Part shown: positions 7,933 to 17,152 of the stretch, in pieces
Position numbering within the stretch: the stretch's first letter is position 1
Layout: every line of letters starts with the position of its first letter
Source: Oceanospirillum linum
Lineage (GTDB): Bacteria > Pseudomonadota > Gammaproteobacteria > Pseudomonadales > Halomonadaceae
Length of the DNA stretch: 64,000 nt
Assembly (NCBI RefSeq): GCF_001995095.2
Contig: NZ_MTSD02000007.1
Location: forward strand, 78,568-142,567
Direction of reading: 5' to 3'
The notes under the pieces: generated by a model
What the model was told of the DNA's origin: nothing
What the model saw: only the letters and a program-made list of their open reading frames with translations
Database searches by the model: none
Translations under genes and position numbers: made by a program

Positions 7933-10299
7933 ATGGCTTTAGTACACAACCTGGGCTTCCCCCGTATCGGCGCAAAGCGGGAACTGAAATTTGCCCAGGA
8001 AGGTTTCTGGAAAGGGGCGTCTTCAGCGGATCAGCTGCTGAGCACCGCAAAATTGATTCGTGCTGCTAACTGGCAGCAGCAAGCTGATCTTGACCTGGTG
8101 CCTGTGGGAGATTTTTCACTTTACGACCAGGTGCTGGATATGAGTTTCACCCTGGGGAACTTGCCTGCGCGGGTTCAGGGGCTTGAAGGTAGTGAGCTGG
8201 ATCGTTACTTTCGCGTTGCTAGGGGGCGTTCGGCCCAGGACAGTGACTGTAACAGTGTGCATGCCGGAGAGATGACCAAATGGTTTGATACCAACTACCA
8301 CTATATTGTACCTGAGGTGACCGCTGATACCCGATTCAGTCTTAACCCGGAACGTATTCTGACTCAACTGGCTGAAGCGCAGATTCAGCTGGGGTTGGCC
8401 AAAGCCAAGCCGGTGATTATTGGCCCGGTGACCTACCTTTGGTTGAGTAAAGCGAAAGATGGTTCTGATCCGCTGGCACTGTTGGATCAGTTGCTGCCGG
8501 TGTACAGTGCACTGTTGGAACAGTTGGCGGATGCCGGTGTGGCTTGGGTTCAGATCGATGAACCGATATTGGTGACTGATCTGGATACCCGTTGGAAGCA
8601 GGCCTTTGAGCACGCCTATCACACCCTGAAAGCCAATCGGCCCCAGGTGCTGGTTGCTACCTACTTTGGAACACTCCAGGATAATCTGCAGCTGGCCTGC
8701 AACCTGCCTGTGGCAGGCTTACATATTGATGGCGTTCGCGGTCGGGAGGAAGTGACTAAAGTTGTGGACTGGCTGCCGGGTCATAAAGTGCTGTCTATTG
8801 GCGCAGTGGATGGCCGTAACATCTGGAAGACGGATCTTAAACGTGTTCTGGACTGGCTGGAACCGGTGGCCGCTAAGCTGGGCGATCGCCTGTGGTTGGC
8901 GCCCTCCTGCTCATTGCTGCATGTACCTGTGGATCTGGAAAGCGAAGTCTCCGGGGATGAAGATAAGCCCGCGACCCTGGATAGTGAACTGATTCGTTGG
9001 TTGGCTTTTGCCCGGCAGAAACTGGTGGAAGTGCAGCTGTTGGGCCGTGCCGTTAATGAAGGACGTGAAGCCGTAGCGGAACAGCTGGCGGATAATCAGG
9101 CGGCTATTACCAGCCGTCGACTATCTGAGCGGGTGCATAACCGCTCGGTGAAAGCTGGTGTGGGAGGGGTTACCTCAGGTTTTGGTCAGCGCCAAAGCGC
9201 TTATGCTCAGCGAGCGGCCAAACAGGCTGAACGCTTAAAGCTACCGCTGTATCCAACCACAACCATAGGCTCTTTCCCGCAGACCGCTGAGATCCGCAAA
9301 GCCCGTCTGGCGTACAAAAAACATGAGCTGAGTGAGGCGGATTATCAGACGCAGATGAAAGCCGAGATCGAACGTGCAGTGCTGGAGCAGGAAAAACTGG
9401 GACTGGATCTGCTGGTGCACGGTGAAGCCGAGCGAAACGATATGGTGGAATACTTCGGCGAACAGCTGGAAGGTTATGCCTTCAGTCGCTTTGGCTGGGT
9501 ACAGTCTTACGGTTCCCGCTGTGTGAAGCCGCCGATCCTGTTTGGTGATATCAGCCGCCCGGAACCGATGACCGTTGCCTGGACGCAGTTTGCTCAGTCC
9601 CTGACCGATAAACCGATGAAAGGCATGCTCACCGGCCCGGTAACCATTCTGAACTGGTCCTTTGTACGGGATGATCAGCCCCGCAAAGAGAGCTGTATGC
9701 AGCTGGCGCTGGCGATCCGTCAGGAGGTTCAGGATCTGGAAGCTGCTGGGGTGCACGTGATCCAGATCGATGAAGCGGCCCTGCGTGAAGGCCTGCCCCT
9801 GCGTCGCAGCGAATGGCAGCATTATCTGGATTGGGCGGTGAACTGTTTCCGTATCAGCGCCAACGGTGTGTCCGATGAAACCCAGATCCACACCCATATG
9901 TGTTACTCGGAGTTTAACGACATTATCGAATCCATCGCCCGTATGGATGCTGATGTGATCACCATCGAAACATCGCGCTCCGATATGGAGTTGCTGGATG
10001 TGTTTGAAGCTTTTGAATACCCGAATGAGATCGGCCCTGGCGTCTATGATATTCACTCACCGAATATTCCATCCGTAGAGCAGATGGTAAGTCTGATGAG
10101 TAAAGCGGCAGAGCGTATTCCCGCAGAACGCCTTTGGGTAAACCCGGATTGCGGCCTGAAAACCCGTCAGTGGGCAGAGGTGATTCCCGCGCTGGAGAAT
10201 ATGGTCGCTGCAGCACGGATACTTCGTCTGCAGACGGCTTCCGGCGAGGCCTCATCACAGGTGCCGGTTCAGGTGCAGAGGGAAGCAGAACCGGTATAA
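7933..10299 (+). CDS. metE: cobalamin-independent methionine synthase
   Basis: It transfers the methyl group of 5-methyltetrahydropteroyl-triglutamate to homocysteine, giving methionine without B12. The protein has 788 residues, slightly longer than the ~755 of E. coli because of a C-terminal tail rich in Gln and Val. The N-terminal barrel starts [19 protein letters not shown]. The catalytic barrel has [40 protein letters not shown] (zinc ligands His655 and Cys657) and [11 protein letters not shown] (Cys740). Start ATG 7933 has GGA upstream. It is monocistronic, with a strong terminator, and is probably activated by MetR. Confidence 0.97.
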   Translation: MALVHNLGFPRIGAKRELKFAQEGFWKGASSADQLLSTAKLIRAANWQQQADLDLVPVGDFSLYDQVLDMSFTLGNLPARVQGLEGSELDRYFRVARGRSAQDSDCNSVHAGEMTKWFDTNYHYIVPEVTADTRFSLNPERILTQLAEAQIQLGLAKAKPVIIGPVTYLWLSKAKDGSDPLALLDQLLPVYSALLEQLADAGVAWVQIDEPILVTDLDTRWKQAFEHAYHTLKANRPQVLVATYFGTLQDNLQLACNLPVAGLHIDGVRGREEVTKVVDWLPGHKVLSIGAVDGRNIWKTDLKRVLDWLEPVAAKLGDRLWLAPSCSLLHVPVDLESEVSGDEDKPATLDSELIRWLAFARQKLVEVQLLGRAVNEGREAVAEQLADNQAAITSRRLSERVHNRSVKAGVGGVTSGFGQRQSAYAQRAAKQAERLKLPLYPTTTIGSFPQTAEIRKARLAYKKHELSEADYQTQMKAEIERAVLEQEKLGLDLLVHGEAERNDMVEYFGEQLEGYAFSRFGWVQSYGSRCVKPPILFGDISRPEPMTVAWTQFAQSLTDKPMKGMLTGPVTILNWSFVRDDQPRKESCMQLALAIRQEVQDLEAAGVHVIQIDEAALREGLPLRRSEWQHYLDWAVNCFRISANGVSDETQIHTHMCYSEFNDIIESIARMDADVITIETSRSDMELLDVFEAFEYPNEIGPGVYDIHSPNIPSVEQMVSLMSKAAERIPAERLWVNPDCGLKTRQWAEVIPALENMVAAARILRLQTASGEASSQVPVQVQREAEPV

Positions 10300-10338
10300 A
10301 ACCGAGATAGCCTCTGCAATCGCAACCTGAAAATGCAC

Positions 10339-10384
10339 AAAACCCCCGCTATCTGATTCTCTGGGATAGTGGGGGTTTTGTTTG
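10339..10384 (+). terminator. metE terminator
   Basis: AAAACCCCC pairs with GGGGGTTTT around an inner CTATC/GATAG stem, followed by T-rich sequence. It lies 40 bases after the metE stop and 45 before the end of the convergent DinB gene. Confidence 0.85.
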
Positions 10385-10428
10385 TGTTGATGATCGCTTA
10401 GGGGAATCAAGTGCGTATCAGGTAAGAA

Positions 10429-10941
10429 TCAGGGCGCGTTACGCTCAATAACTTCTGGGAGCCAGATCAGGTCGGTAACACCCACATCGATGCCCAGCTG
10501 ATTAAGCAGAGTGGTCAGCTGCCCTCTATGGTGTGTCTGATGGTTAAAAAAATGAGTCACAGCAAGCCACAGCTCATATTTACGCGTAATAGGGTTCACA
10601 ATACTGGTGTATCTGAGTTCGTCCTGAAGAGCCTCGTCGGTTAACTGATGGCTCCAGTCGGTTATTTTCTGATCCGTTATTTTGCGGTCAGCCTGAAGCG
10701 CTTCAAAATCGGAATGCAGTTCCTGATTCAGTCCTGAAACCTGGAAGGGTTCATTAAGAAAGCGACCCAACCAGATTTTATCGCCCAGTAAGAGATGGTT
10801 CAGGGTGCCATGAATGGATTTAAAGAATGCCCCTCTGTCCTCTTTTCTCTCTTGGTCGGATATTTTTGCACAGGCTGCGTAGATGCTTTCATTCATCCAG
10901 CGGTTGTAGGATGCAAGATCCCGAGCTTGTTGGGCGTGCAT
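10429..10941 (-). CDS. DinB-superfamily putative metalloprotein
   Basis: This 170-residue four-helix-bundle protein of the DinB/DUF664-like superfamily has likely metal ligands His49 (IHGTLNHLL), His134 and His138 (HFFNHQTHHRG). These match the spacing of the family's three-His site. Relatives include damage-inducible DinB of Bacillus and mycothiol/bacillithiol-dependent S-transferases; in gammaproteobacteria the function of this subgroup is unknown. It is divergent from ung, with 158 bases between. That proximity hints at, but does not show, a link to DNA damage. Confidence 0.8.
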   Translation of the reverse strand: MHAQQARDLASYNRWMNESIYAACAKISDQERKEDRGAFFKSIHGTLNHLLLGDKIWLGRFLNEPFQVSGLNQELHSDFEALQADRKITDQKITDWSHQLTDEALQDELRYTSIVNPITRKYELWLAVTHFFNHQTHHRGQLTTLLNQLGIDVGVTDLIWLPEVIERNAP

Positions 10942-11099
10942 AAAAAGACTCCTTTTTCGACGAATTAAACAAGCCGCTTTATGAAAGGGTTGCGATGCTC
11001 TTTACCACCAGTGTATCACTGCTATGGGAAGCTAATGCCTCAACATAGGGCTAATCTGATAAAATCCCTGAAATTTTTAATCAGCGGGATAGACAAGTT

Positions 11100-11789
11100 A
11101 TGGCGATTGATCTGCCGGATGATTGGTTGGCAGTGCTGGGCGGTGAGTTCGAACAGCCTTATATGCAGAATCTGAAAGCTTTTTTGGCGCAGGAAAAAGC
11201 ACAGGGCAAGGTGATCTACCCACACTCCTCGGATTGGTTTAATGCGTTTAAGTACACGCCGCTGGATCAGGTTAAGGTGGTTATTCTGGGACAAGACCCC
11301 TACCACGGCCCGGATCAGGCCCATGGTTTGTGCTTCTCGGTGCGCCCTGGAGTTAAAACGCCACCATCTCTGGTGAATATCTATAAGGAGCTGCAAAATG
11401 ACTTGGGTATACAGCCGGTGAATCACGGTTATCTGACCAGTTGGGCGAAACAGGGCGTGTTGATGATTAATGCGGTTCTGACGGTAGAGCAGGCCAATGC
11501 CGGTTCCCATCAGAAAAAAGGCTGGGAGCAGTTCACCGATAAGGTGATTCACATTATTAACGAACAGCTTGATGGTGTGGTGTTTCTGCTGTGGGGCAGC
11601 TATGCCCAAAAGAAAGCGGCTTTTGTGGATCAGAACAAACATCTGGTGCTGAAGTCGGTACACCCATCACCGCTTTCCGCTCACCGCGGATTCTTTGGTA
11701 ATCATCAGTTTAGTCAGGCCAATGATTTTCTGATCTCCCGTGGCAAACAGCCGATCAACTGGCAACTGCCGGAGCAACCGGAAGACTGA
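11100..11789 (+). CDS. ung: uracil-DNA glycosylase (family 1)
   Basis: It removes uracil from DNA after cytosine deamination or dUMP misincorporation. The 229-residue protein has the water-activating motif GQDPYHG (Asp66) and the DNA-intercalation loop [11 protein letters not shown] (His188 and Leu192), plus [14 protein letters not shown]. All key residues are intact. ATG 11100 is the start expected for the family; the region upstream has no strong Shine-Dalgarno. A bidirectional terminator separates it from convergent ygfZ. Confidence 0.97.
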   Translation: MAIDLPDDWLAVLGGEFEQPYMQNLKAFLAQEKAQGKVIYPHSSDWFNAFKYTPLDQVKVVILGQDPYHGPDQAHGLCFSVRPGVKTPPSLVNIYKELQNDLGIQPVNHGYLTSWAKQGVLMINAVLTVEQANAGSHQKKGWEQFTDKVIHIINEQLDGVVFLLWGSYAQKKAAFVDQNKHLVLKSVHPSPLSAHRGFFGNHQFSQANDFLISRGKQPINWQLPEQPED

Positions 11790-11846
11790 TCTTTTTTGGA
11801 ATGGTCATTCAGGAATGATTATGCTTGCTGTGAGCCGATAGAAAAA

Positions 11847-11880
11847 CAAAGGGCGCGAATCGAAAGATTCGCGCCCTTTG
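11847..11880. terminator. bidirectional terminator between ung and ygfZ
   Basis: A perfect 15-bp stem (CAAAGGGCGCGAATC and its complement) with a GAAA loop lies between the convergent ends of ung and ygfZ. A-rich sequence lies to the left and TTTG to the right. Confidence 0.8.
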
Positions 11881-11926
11881 TTTGGGGATCTCTTACCCAC
11901 GAAAGGAAAAACAAGAGGAAAGAAGA

Positions 11927-12877
11927 TCAGATCTCCTGCTTTTCCAGCCCGTAAGGCAGTTCGATCAGGGTTAGTGGCTGATCATCTGCGGTCAACAGTG
12001 GCTCTTCCAGTGTGTTATCTTTCAATACCGCTAACAGCTCGGTTTTGCCTTCAGCGTTGATAGCGCTTAATAGCACTTCGCCAGCTTCGGTTTTATCCCC
12101 TTCCATCAGACAGATCACTTTATCGCCAACTTTAGCTTCGCCATCACCGACTAATCGCTGCAGACGCTTCTTAACACCGCCGCGATATTGAGCACGGGCG
12201 ATAATCTCCTGGCCGGTGTAGCAGCCTTTCTTAAAGCTGATGGCACCGGTGGCCTGATAATTGAGCATCTGAGGAATAAACTGATCGGTGTGGCTCTGCT
12301 CAAGCAGAATCTGCCCATTTTCGATCTGAGTCAGATTCCAGGCGGCTTCGGATACCGGTGTCAGCGTGTTGTCAAAAAGCGTCTTCAGAGTCTCAAAGCT
12401 GCACAGGCCGATACTGCGCCCGGTCACTCCGGGAAGGGCGAAAATATTAACATGCTCTGCGGTGGCATCTGCATGGTTAAAGCCGATAACCGCGATCTCA
12501 TCGGATCTGTCCTCAAAGGTGCAGCGGTACAGGGGCGCAAACTTGCTCAGGTTGGTTTGGGTCGTTTCCAGTGTTGAGCGTGGCAATAACAGCAGCAGGC
12601 CTTCCGGGTGGCGCACCACATAAAACGTCGCGTAGGGGCGGCCTTTAGGTGAGGTCAGCAGAGAAAGGCGCAGTTCACCTTCCGGCAGATCCTCAATCTT
12701 CTGACTGGCTTGACCGTGCAGCATTTTGGCTGCCATATCGCCTTTAATCAGAAGTACCCCCATACGGGCTAGTGGACTGAAGGTGCTGGTGGTGCCGAGC
12801 TTTCTTGCCTGTTCCTGTAACGAGATCTCTATCGCGGGCAGTTCTGTGTGGCGATTAGTACTTGTGCTTGCTTCCAT
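11927..12877 (-). CDS. ygfZ: folate-binding iron-sulfur assembly / tRNA-modification protein YgfZ
   Basis: This 316-residue relative of the GcvT fold helps maturation or repair of Fe-S enzymes such as MiaB in a folate-dependent way. The diagnostic motif KGCYTGQEIIARAQYRG carries the essential cysteine at about residue 219. The N-terminal half (LLIKGDMAAKMLHGQ and LLTSPKGRPYATFYV) matches the family, and the length is close to E. coli's 326. It stands alone, divergent from the copper module. The start ATG at 12877 is preceded by a GGA in reverse complement. Confidence 0.93.
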   Translation of the reverse strand: MEASTSTNRHTELPAIEISLQEQARKLGTTSTFSPLARMGVLLIKGDMAAKMLHGQASQKIEDLPEGELRLSLLTSPKGRPYATFYVVRHPEGLLLLLPRSTLETTQTNLSKFAPLYRCTFEDRSDEIAVIGFNHADATAEHVNIFALPGVTGRSIGLCSFETLKTLFDNTLTPVSEAAWNLTQIENGQILLEQSHTDQFIPQMLNYQATGAISFKKGCYTGQEIIARAQYRGGVKKRLQRLVGDGEAKVGDKVICLMEGDKTEAGEVLLSAINAEGKTELLAVLKDNTLEEPLLTADDQPLTLIELPYGLEKQEI

Positions 12878-13018
12878 AAAAATCCGGGCTCCGGTGCTAT
12901 GATGGAACTTTTTTCTAAGATTGGTTTTCCAAGTCCTGTTTTCAACCCTTACCCTACTGAAAGCCTAGGATTTATTTTTGATACTCTTAAGTAAGCTGTT
13001 AGGAATCGACCGGCATTC

Positions 13019-13420
13019 ATGATGTATAACCCTGTTACGCAAATCGTGACCAAAGCCGGCCCAGTGCTGGTGGCTTCGCTTATGTTGTTGTTGCAATGTA
13101 TGGCGGGTCTGTCGTCGCAGGCTGATTTGGCTAAACCTCAATATTTGGTTGATACACAAAATTTGGCTAATACAGATCATCTTTCCCCGCAGGTATCTTT
13201 GATGCGTCAAGCACATCAAAAGCATTCTGCACCGGCAATGAGTTGCTGTGATGATGGCCTACAGCCGATCACATTAGCGGATGTTCAGTTAATTGCTCTA
13301 TTACTGTTGTTTGTCTTACTGCTGAGCTTTGACCTTCTTCGCGTCAGTGGTCGGATAATTCCCACGCTTTTCTCTCCTAATCGACGGTTACATCGACTGT
13401 ATTGCTGCTGGCTGAATTAA
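13019..13420 (+). CDS. uncharacterised membrane protein heading the copper module
   Basis: This 133-residue protein is not recognised. It has an N-terminal hydrophobic segment (about residues 12-30, a signal or anchor) and a periplasmic-looking stretch with His and Cys (RQAHQKHSAPAMSCCDD). A second membrane helix (about 91-110) and a short basic tail with a Cys pair follow. The HxxH and Cys-Cys elements could bind copper. It is 126 bases ahead of the cytochrome c lipoprotein on the same strand. The link to copper comes only from its neighbours. The start may be ATG 13019 or 13022. Confidence 0.6.
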   Translation: MMYNPVTQIVTKAGPVLVASLMLLLQCMAGLSSQADLAKPQYLVDTQNLANTDHLSPQVSLMRQAHQKHSAPAMSCCDDGLQPITLADVQLIALLLLFVLLLSFDLLRVSGRIIPTLFSPNRRLHRLYCCWLN

Positions 13421-13545
13421 AAATCCTTGCGTTACGTCATAACGTTGAACACAACACTTTGAGAGCAATTTCACGCAGCCTGTATGTTTGTTAGGGCTGT
13501 GGTTTTTCAATGCAAATGCATTAATGTCAGTGTAAGGATTAACCC

Positions 13546-14010
13546 GTGCCAATATTGTTAAAGCGTGTTTTGATGGCGGTTTTATTCACCGTAACCCTAT
13601 CTGCCTGTAGTGAACATGGTAAAGAAAGCGGCGAGAGTATGGGTGGCGTTGATAATAACAATGCTGATCGCTGGTATACCGAGTCAATGGTAAGCCAAGG
13701 TAAACCGCTGTATCAGGCGAATTGTGCCCAGTGTCATGGTGGTTTTGGTCAAGGCAACCCCGACTGGCGTAAACCGGCTGATGATGGTCGTTACCTACCG
13801 CCGCCACTTAATGGCACCGGCCATGCGTGGCATCACTCCCTTGATCAGTTACGGGGTGTGATCAAATATGGCCGTGGGCCAGATGTGCCTTCTGACATGC
13901 CCGCCTGGGGTGAGAAGCTGTCGGATGAGGAGATCAATGCGGTGATGGCTTGGTTTCAGTCCCGTTGGCCGGATGAGATCTATCAGGCCTGGAGCCGACC
14001 TAAGCATTAA
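13546..14010 (+). CDS. class I cytochrome c lipoprotein
   Basis: This predicted outer- or inner-membrane lipoprotein of 154 residues has a signal peptide ending in a lipobox LSAC (Cys21), then an acidic and Asn-rich linker. One cytochrome c domain follows, with heme site CAQCH (60-64) and a likely Met118 axial ligand in SDMPAWGEKLSDEEI. It resembles short cytochromes c near copper exporters in marine bacteria. It could carry electrons for, or sit alongside, periplasmic copper oxidation, but the partner is unknown. GTG start with AAGGA nine bases upstream. Confidence 0.85.
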   Translation: MPILLKRVLMAVLFTVTLSACSEHGKESGESMGGVDNNNADRWYTESMVSQGKPLYQANCAQCHGGFGQGNPDWRKPADDGRYLPPPLNGTGHAWHHSLDQLRGVIKYGRGPDVPSDMPAWGEKLSDEEINAVMAWFQSRWPDEIYQAWSRPKH

Positions 14011-14039
14011 ACAGAGTCGTTTAGGTTGGTAAAAGCTTG

Positions 14040-14061
14040 ACCCTAAAGTTTTCTTTAGGGT
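14040..14061 (+). terminator. hairpin after the cytochrome c gene
   Basis: ACCCTAAAG, TTTT and CTTTAGGGT form a perfect 9-bp hairpin 30 bases after the cytochrome stop. The T-run after it is short, so it may be an attenuator or an mRNA-end stabiliser inside the copper operon. Confidence 0.45.
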
Positions 14062-14199
14062 TTAAGCTTTATGTTTGCTCTGTTATGCGAACGGTGTTTC
14101 GCTTTTCCCGACTATTTTGTATGGTGTGCTTTATTTTGTCCGGTGCGCTCGGTGAGCCACGGGTAGCTCTGGGTTCAGATTTTTATAGAGGGGATTATT

Positions 14200-14406
14200 G
14201 TGAGCAAAGAAGTGGTTATTACTCTGGAAGGTTTATCCTGTAACGGTTGTGTGAACTCGGTAATCACCGCCCTGATGATGGTGGATGGCGTTGAGCAGGC
14301 TGATGTGACGCTTTATGAAGCCCACGTTACCGGCACGATGAAGGTAGAAGATCTGATCGATGCGGTGGAAGAAGCGGGTTTTGATGCGGAAGAGAAAAAG
14401 GATTGA
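14200..14406 (+). CDS. heavy-metal-associated (HMA) domain copper chaperone, CopZ-like
   Basis: The gene encodes a single 68-residue HMA domain with the metal-binding pair in LSCNGC (Cys14 and Cys17), in place of the usual MTCxxC, and the ferredoxin-like fold signature VTLYEAHVTGTMKVEDLIDAV. Soluble domains of this sort deliver Cu(I) to P1B-type ATPases, and the CopA gene follows 162 bases downstream. The start is GTG 14200 behind GAGGGGA. Metal specificity is inferred from context. Leu before Ser-Cys, rather than Met-Thr, is a mild departure from the canonical motif. Confidence 0.88.
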   Translation: MSKEVVITLEGLSCNGCVNSVITALMMVDGVEQADVTLYEAHVTGTMKVEDLIDAVEEAGFDAEEKKD

Positions 14407-14462
14407 GACTAAAAGTCTTAAGGACCAATGGTTTTAAACTATCTGTTGTGACCTGTATTTGT

Positions 14463-14482
14463 GATCCGGCTTAGGCCGGATC
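14463..14482 (+). other. intra-operon hairpin before copA
   Basis: GATCCGGC, TTAG and GCCGGATC form a perfect 8-bp hairpin between the HMA gene and copA. No T-run follows. It may stabilise the upstream mRNA end or tune copA expression. Confidence 0.4.
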
Positions 14483-14568
14483 TGCTGTTTCTGATAGCCA
14501 GGAATTTTACTCTCTTCCCTGATCGGGTGCGATTTGAGCGAAGTGAGTCGTTTGTGAGGAAAGGGGTT

Positions 14569-16881
14569 ATGCCTGTCACCAATAAAACCGATCAAGGGCA
14601 AACATACCGTTTTGCCCTGCGCGGAATGCACTGTGCCAGCTGTGTGCAGCAGGTACAGAGTGCGCTGGATCAGCTGGAAGGTATTGAGAAAGCTGAGGTT
14701 AATCTGCCGGATCGTTCTGCCAGTGTCCTTGCATCGGTGGAACCGGCGAAAGTGATTGCGGCGGTTGAAGGGGCCGGCTTTGGTGCCACCTTGCTGGATG
14801 ATGACTACGGCGAAGATGAACGTCAGGCAGAAGAGCGCACCCACTACCATCAGCAACTGAAGAAAACCGCCGCCGCGCTGGCGCTGGGTATTCCACTGAT
14901 GGCGATGATGTTCTGGGACGGTATGCCGATGCTGAATCATGCATCCGGGCAAATATTCTGGCAGATCACCGGGCTTATGACACTGGCAGTGATGGTTTAT
15001 TCCGGTGGCCACTTCTATCGGGGGGCATGGGCCGCGTTTAAAAATCACTATGCCAATATGGATACCCTGATCGCTTTGGGTACGGGAACCGCCTGGCTGT
15101 TCTCGATGCTGATCTCCCTCTGGCCGGATCTGGTGCCGGAGCAGGCCCGTCATGTCTATTTTGAAGCCGCCGTCTTTATTATCGGTCTGGTCAATCTGGG
15201 GCAGGCGTTAGAAAGCCGGGCCCGGGGTCAGGCCTCCCAGGCGATTCGTAAGCTATTGACTCTACAACCGGAAACGGCCCGTCTGATCCGAAAGGAAGAT
15301 GGTGAAGAGGTGGATATGCGCATCGAGTCGATCCAGAAACGGGATATGATCCGGGTGCGTCCGGGGGAAAAAATTCCGGTGGATGGCAAGGTGATGGAAG
15401 GGGAAACCCGGGTCGATGAATCCATGCTGACCGGCGAGCCGATGCCCGTGAGTAAAAAGAAACGCGATGAAGTCACTGCCGGTACATTAAACCAGAGCGG
15501 CACCATTCGCATCCGCACCTTGCGGGTTGGCAGCGATACTGCGCTGGCGAAGATTATCGATCAGGTGCGGCAGGCGCAGAATGCCAAACCGGCACTGGGC
15601 CGATTGGCGGATAAGATCGCCGCGGTGTTTGTGCCCACGGTACTGATTATCGCGGTGCTGACGGCACTGGCCTGGTTTAACTTTGGCCCGGAACCGGTTT
15701 CCGCTTATATGCTGGTGACCACCATGACGGTGTTAGTGATCGCTTGCCCCTGTGCTTTGGGCCTGGCGACGCCGATGTCCATTATGGTGGGTGTGGGTAA
15801 AGCGGCGGAGCACGGTATTCTGATTCGCCGGGGCGATGCCCTGCAGCAGGCGACAGAAGTGGATGTGGTGGTGCTGGATAAAACGGGGACGGTCACTCAG
15901 GGGCATCCCGAAGTGACGGATCTGGTGCTGCTGGCTGCAGGTAAAGCACAGGGCTTCACGGAACAGGATCTGCTCAGACTCGCTGCCAGCCTGGAAGTCG
16001 CCTCCGAGCATCCACTGGCCCAGGCGATTGTAAACCAGGCGAAGCTTGAAGGTGTTTCCATCCAGGAAGCCAGCGATATTAAGCCGGTAGCCGGGCAAGG
16101 TATTCAGGGACAGTTTACTGAACAGGGTTCTTCTGATGCTTCGCCGGATCATATGGTTAGCCAGCGCTTACTGTTAGGTAACAGTGCCCTGATGGAGCAC
16201 TTTAAGCTGGATCCGGGGGCTGCCAAAGCCAGGATGCAGGCTCTTGCAGAGCAAGGTAAAACTCCGGTGCTGTTGGCGGTGGGTGAGTCTGTGGTCGGGG
16301 TGTTAGCGGTTGCTGATCCTGTGAAAGAAGACTCGAAAGCTGCTATTGCCCGCCTGAAAAAACAGGGTGTGACCGTGATGATGCTGACCGGAGACAATCC
16401 TATAACGGCTCAGGCAGTGGCGAGCGAAGTGGGTATTGATCAGGTGATCGCTGAGGTCATGCCGGATCATAAGGCTAATGAGATCCGTAAGCTGCAGCAG
16501 CAGGGGCTTAAAGTGGCTATGGTGGGTGACGGTATCAATGATGCACCTGCATTGGCTCAGGCGGATGTGGGTATGGCGATTGGAACGGGAACCGATATCG
16601 CCATTGAGAGCGCAGATTTGACGCTAATGCGGGGTTCTCTACAGGGGATCGCTGATGCCATGGAGATCTCTTCACTGACCGTGAACAATATCAAGCAGAA
16701 CCTGCTGGGGGCTTTTATCTATAACGGTATCGGTATTCCGTTGGCCGCTGGGGTGTTATTCCCCCTGTATGGTTTTTTACTGAATCCGGCCTTTGCCGGG
16801 GCTGCCATGGCGATGTCATCGGTGACAGTGGTAAGTAACGCTAATCGTTTGCGGCTGAAAAAGTTGTCGGTAGATGCATAA
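14569..16881 (+). CDS. copA: Cu(+)-exporting P1B-type ATPase
   Basis: This is an inner-membrane Cu(I) efflux ATPase of 770 residues. One N-terminal HMA domain has GMHCASC (Cys22 and Cys25). The membrane CPC motif ([12 protein letters not shown], Cys393 and Cys395) lies in the transport helix. Phosphorylation site DKTGT (Asp437), [10 protein letters not shown] with the P1B-type HP dipeptide, [10 protein letters not shown] and [16 protein letters not shown] follow. The start is ATG 14569 because GAGGAAAGGGG sits just upstream and translation from there begins with the HMA domain. It is the core gene of the copper module. Confidence 0.95.
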   Translation: MPVTNKTDQGQTYRFALRGMHCASCVQQVQSALDQLEGIEKAEVNLPDRSASVLASVEPAKVIAAVEGAGFGATLLDDDYGEDERQAEERTHYHQQLKKTAAALALGIPLMAMMFWDGMPMLNHASGQIFWQITGLMTLAVMVYSGGHFYRGAWAAFKNHYANMDTLIALGTGTAWLFSMLISLWPDLVPEQARHVYFEAAVFIIGLVNLGQALESRARGQASQAIRKLLTLQPETARLIRKEDGEEVDMRIESIQKRDMIRVRPGEKIPVDGKVMEGETRVDESMLTGEPMPVSKKKRDEVTAGTLNQSGTIRIRTLRVGSDTALAKIIDQVRQAQNAKPALGRLADKIAAVFVPTVLIIAVLTALAWFNFGPEPVSAYMLVTTMTVLVIACPCALGLATPMSIMVGVGKAAEHGILIRRGDALQQATEVDVVVLDKTGTVTQGHPEVTDLVLLAAGKAQGFTEQDLLRLAASLEVASEHPLAQAIVNQAKLEGVSIQEASDIKPVAGQGIQGQFTEQGSSDASPDHMVSQRLLLGNSALMEHFKLDPGAAKARMQALAEQGKTPVLLAVGESVVGVLAVADPVKEDSKAAIARLKKQGVTVMMLTGDNPITAQAVASEVGIDQVIAEVMPDHKANEIRKLQQQGLKVAMVGDGINDAPALAQADVGMAIGTGTDIAIESADLTLMRGSLQGIADAMEISSLTVNNIKQNLLGAFIYNGIGIPLAAGVLFPLYGFLLNPAFAGAAMAMSSVTVVSNANRLRLKKLSVDA

Positions 16882-16928
16882 CCCTCTGTCGGCGGATAAT
16901 AGGTGGATAAACAGCGGAGATACAGATA

Positions 16929-17018
16929 ATGAGTGTATTGGTAAATCTGACTGGTGCGGTGCTGATCGGGTTGGTGATCTGGTGGTTTTGGCTGAAGCGG
17001 CCAAACTCGGGTCAATAG
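16929..17018 (+). CDS. 29-residue membrane peptide, resembling the anchor of a cupredoxin
   Basis: A GGAG 13 bases before ATG 16929 leads a short reading frame, MSVLVNLTGAVLIGLVIWWF plus WLKRPNSGQ, then TAG. It is a single membrane helix ending in a basic and polar tail. It begins 47 bases after copA. In related bacteria the gene after copA often encodes a cupredoxin-domain protein that starts with a very similar helix (ending V-W-W-F-W-L). Here nothing cupredoxin-like follows in any frame before the terminator. It is therefore either a truncated remnant or a free-standing small protein. Confidence 0.5.
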   Translation: MSVLVNLTGAVLIGLVIWWFWLKRPNSGQ

Positions 17019-17042
17019 CGTCACTGAATTTTAAGTAATGAT

Positions 17043-17070
17043 AAAAAAACGGGAGCTGCTTGGCTCCCGT
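17043..17070 (-). terminator. sqr terminator
   Basis: ACGGGAG (17049-17055) pairs with CTCCCGT (17064-17070). The run of As at 17043-17049 is a T-run on the minus strand, so it ends the sqr transcript. It may also stop the copper operon. Confidence 0.75.
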
Positions 17071-17152
17071 GTCCTATCAGTTATGTCAGATTGCCTCGGT
17101 TAGAGGTTGCCTGAGTAAACGGACTAGCAGAGTTCTATGCTATTCGTTAGCA

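Noticed and set aside
9241..10056. Long minus-strand open frame (271 codons) inside metE
   Set aside because: It is antisense to a perfectly conserved gene and its residues follow the codon bias of metE; a shadow frame.
11040..11663. Minus-strand open frame of 207 codons across ung
   Set aside because: It is antisense to an intact ung with no protein-family features of its own.
14037..14243. Possible 68-residue exported protein between the cytochrome c and HMA genes
   Set aside because: It overlaps the HMA gene start, has no good ribosome site and lacks conserved-looking sequence; the hydrophobic stretch is likely chance.
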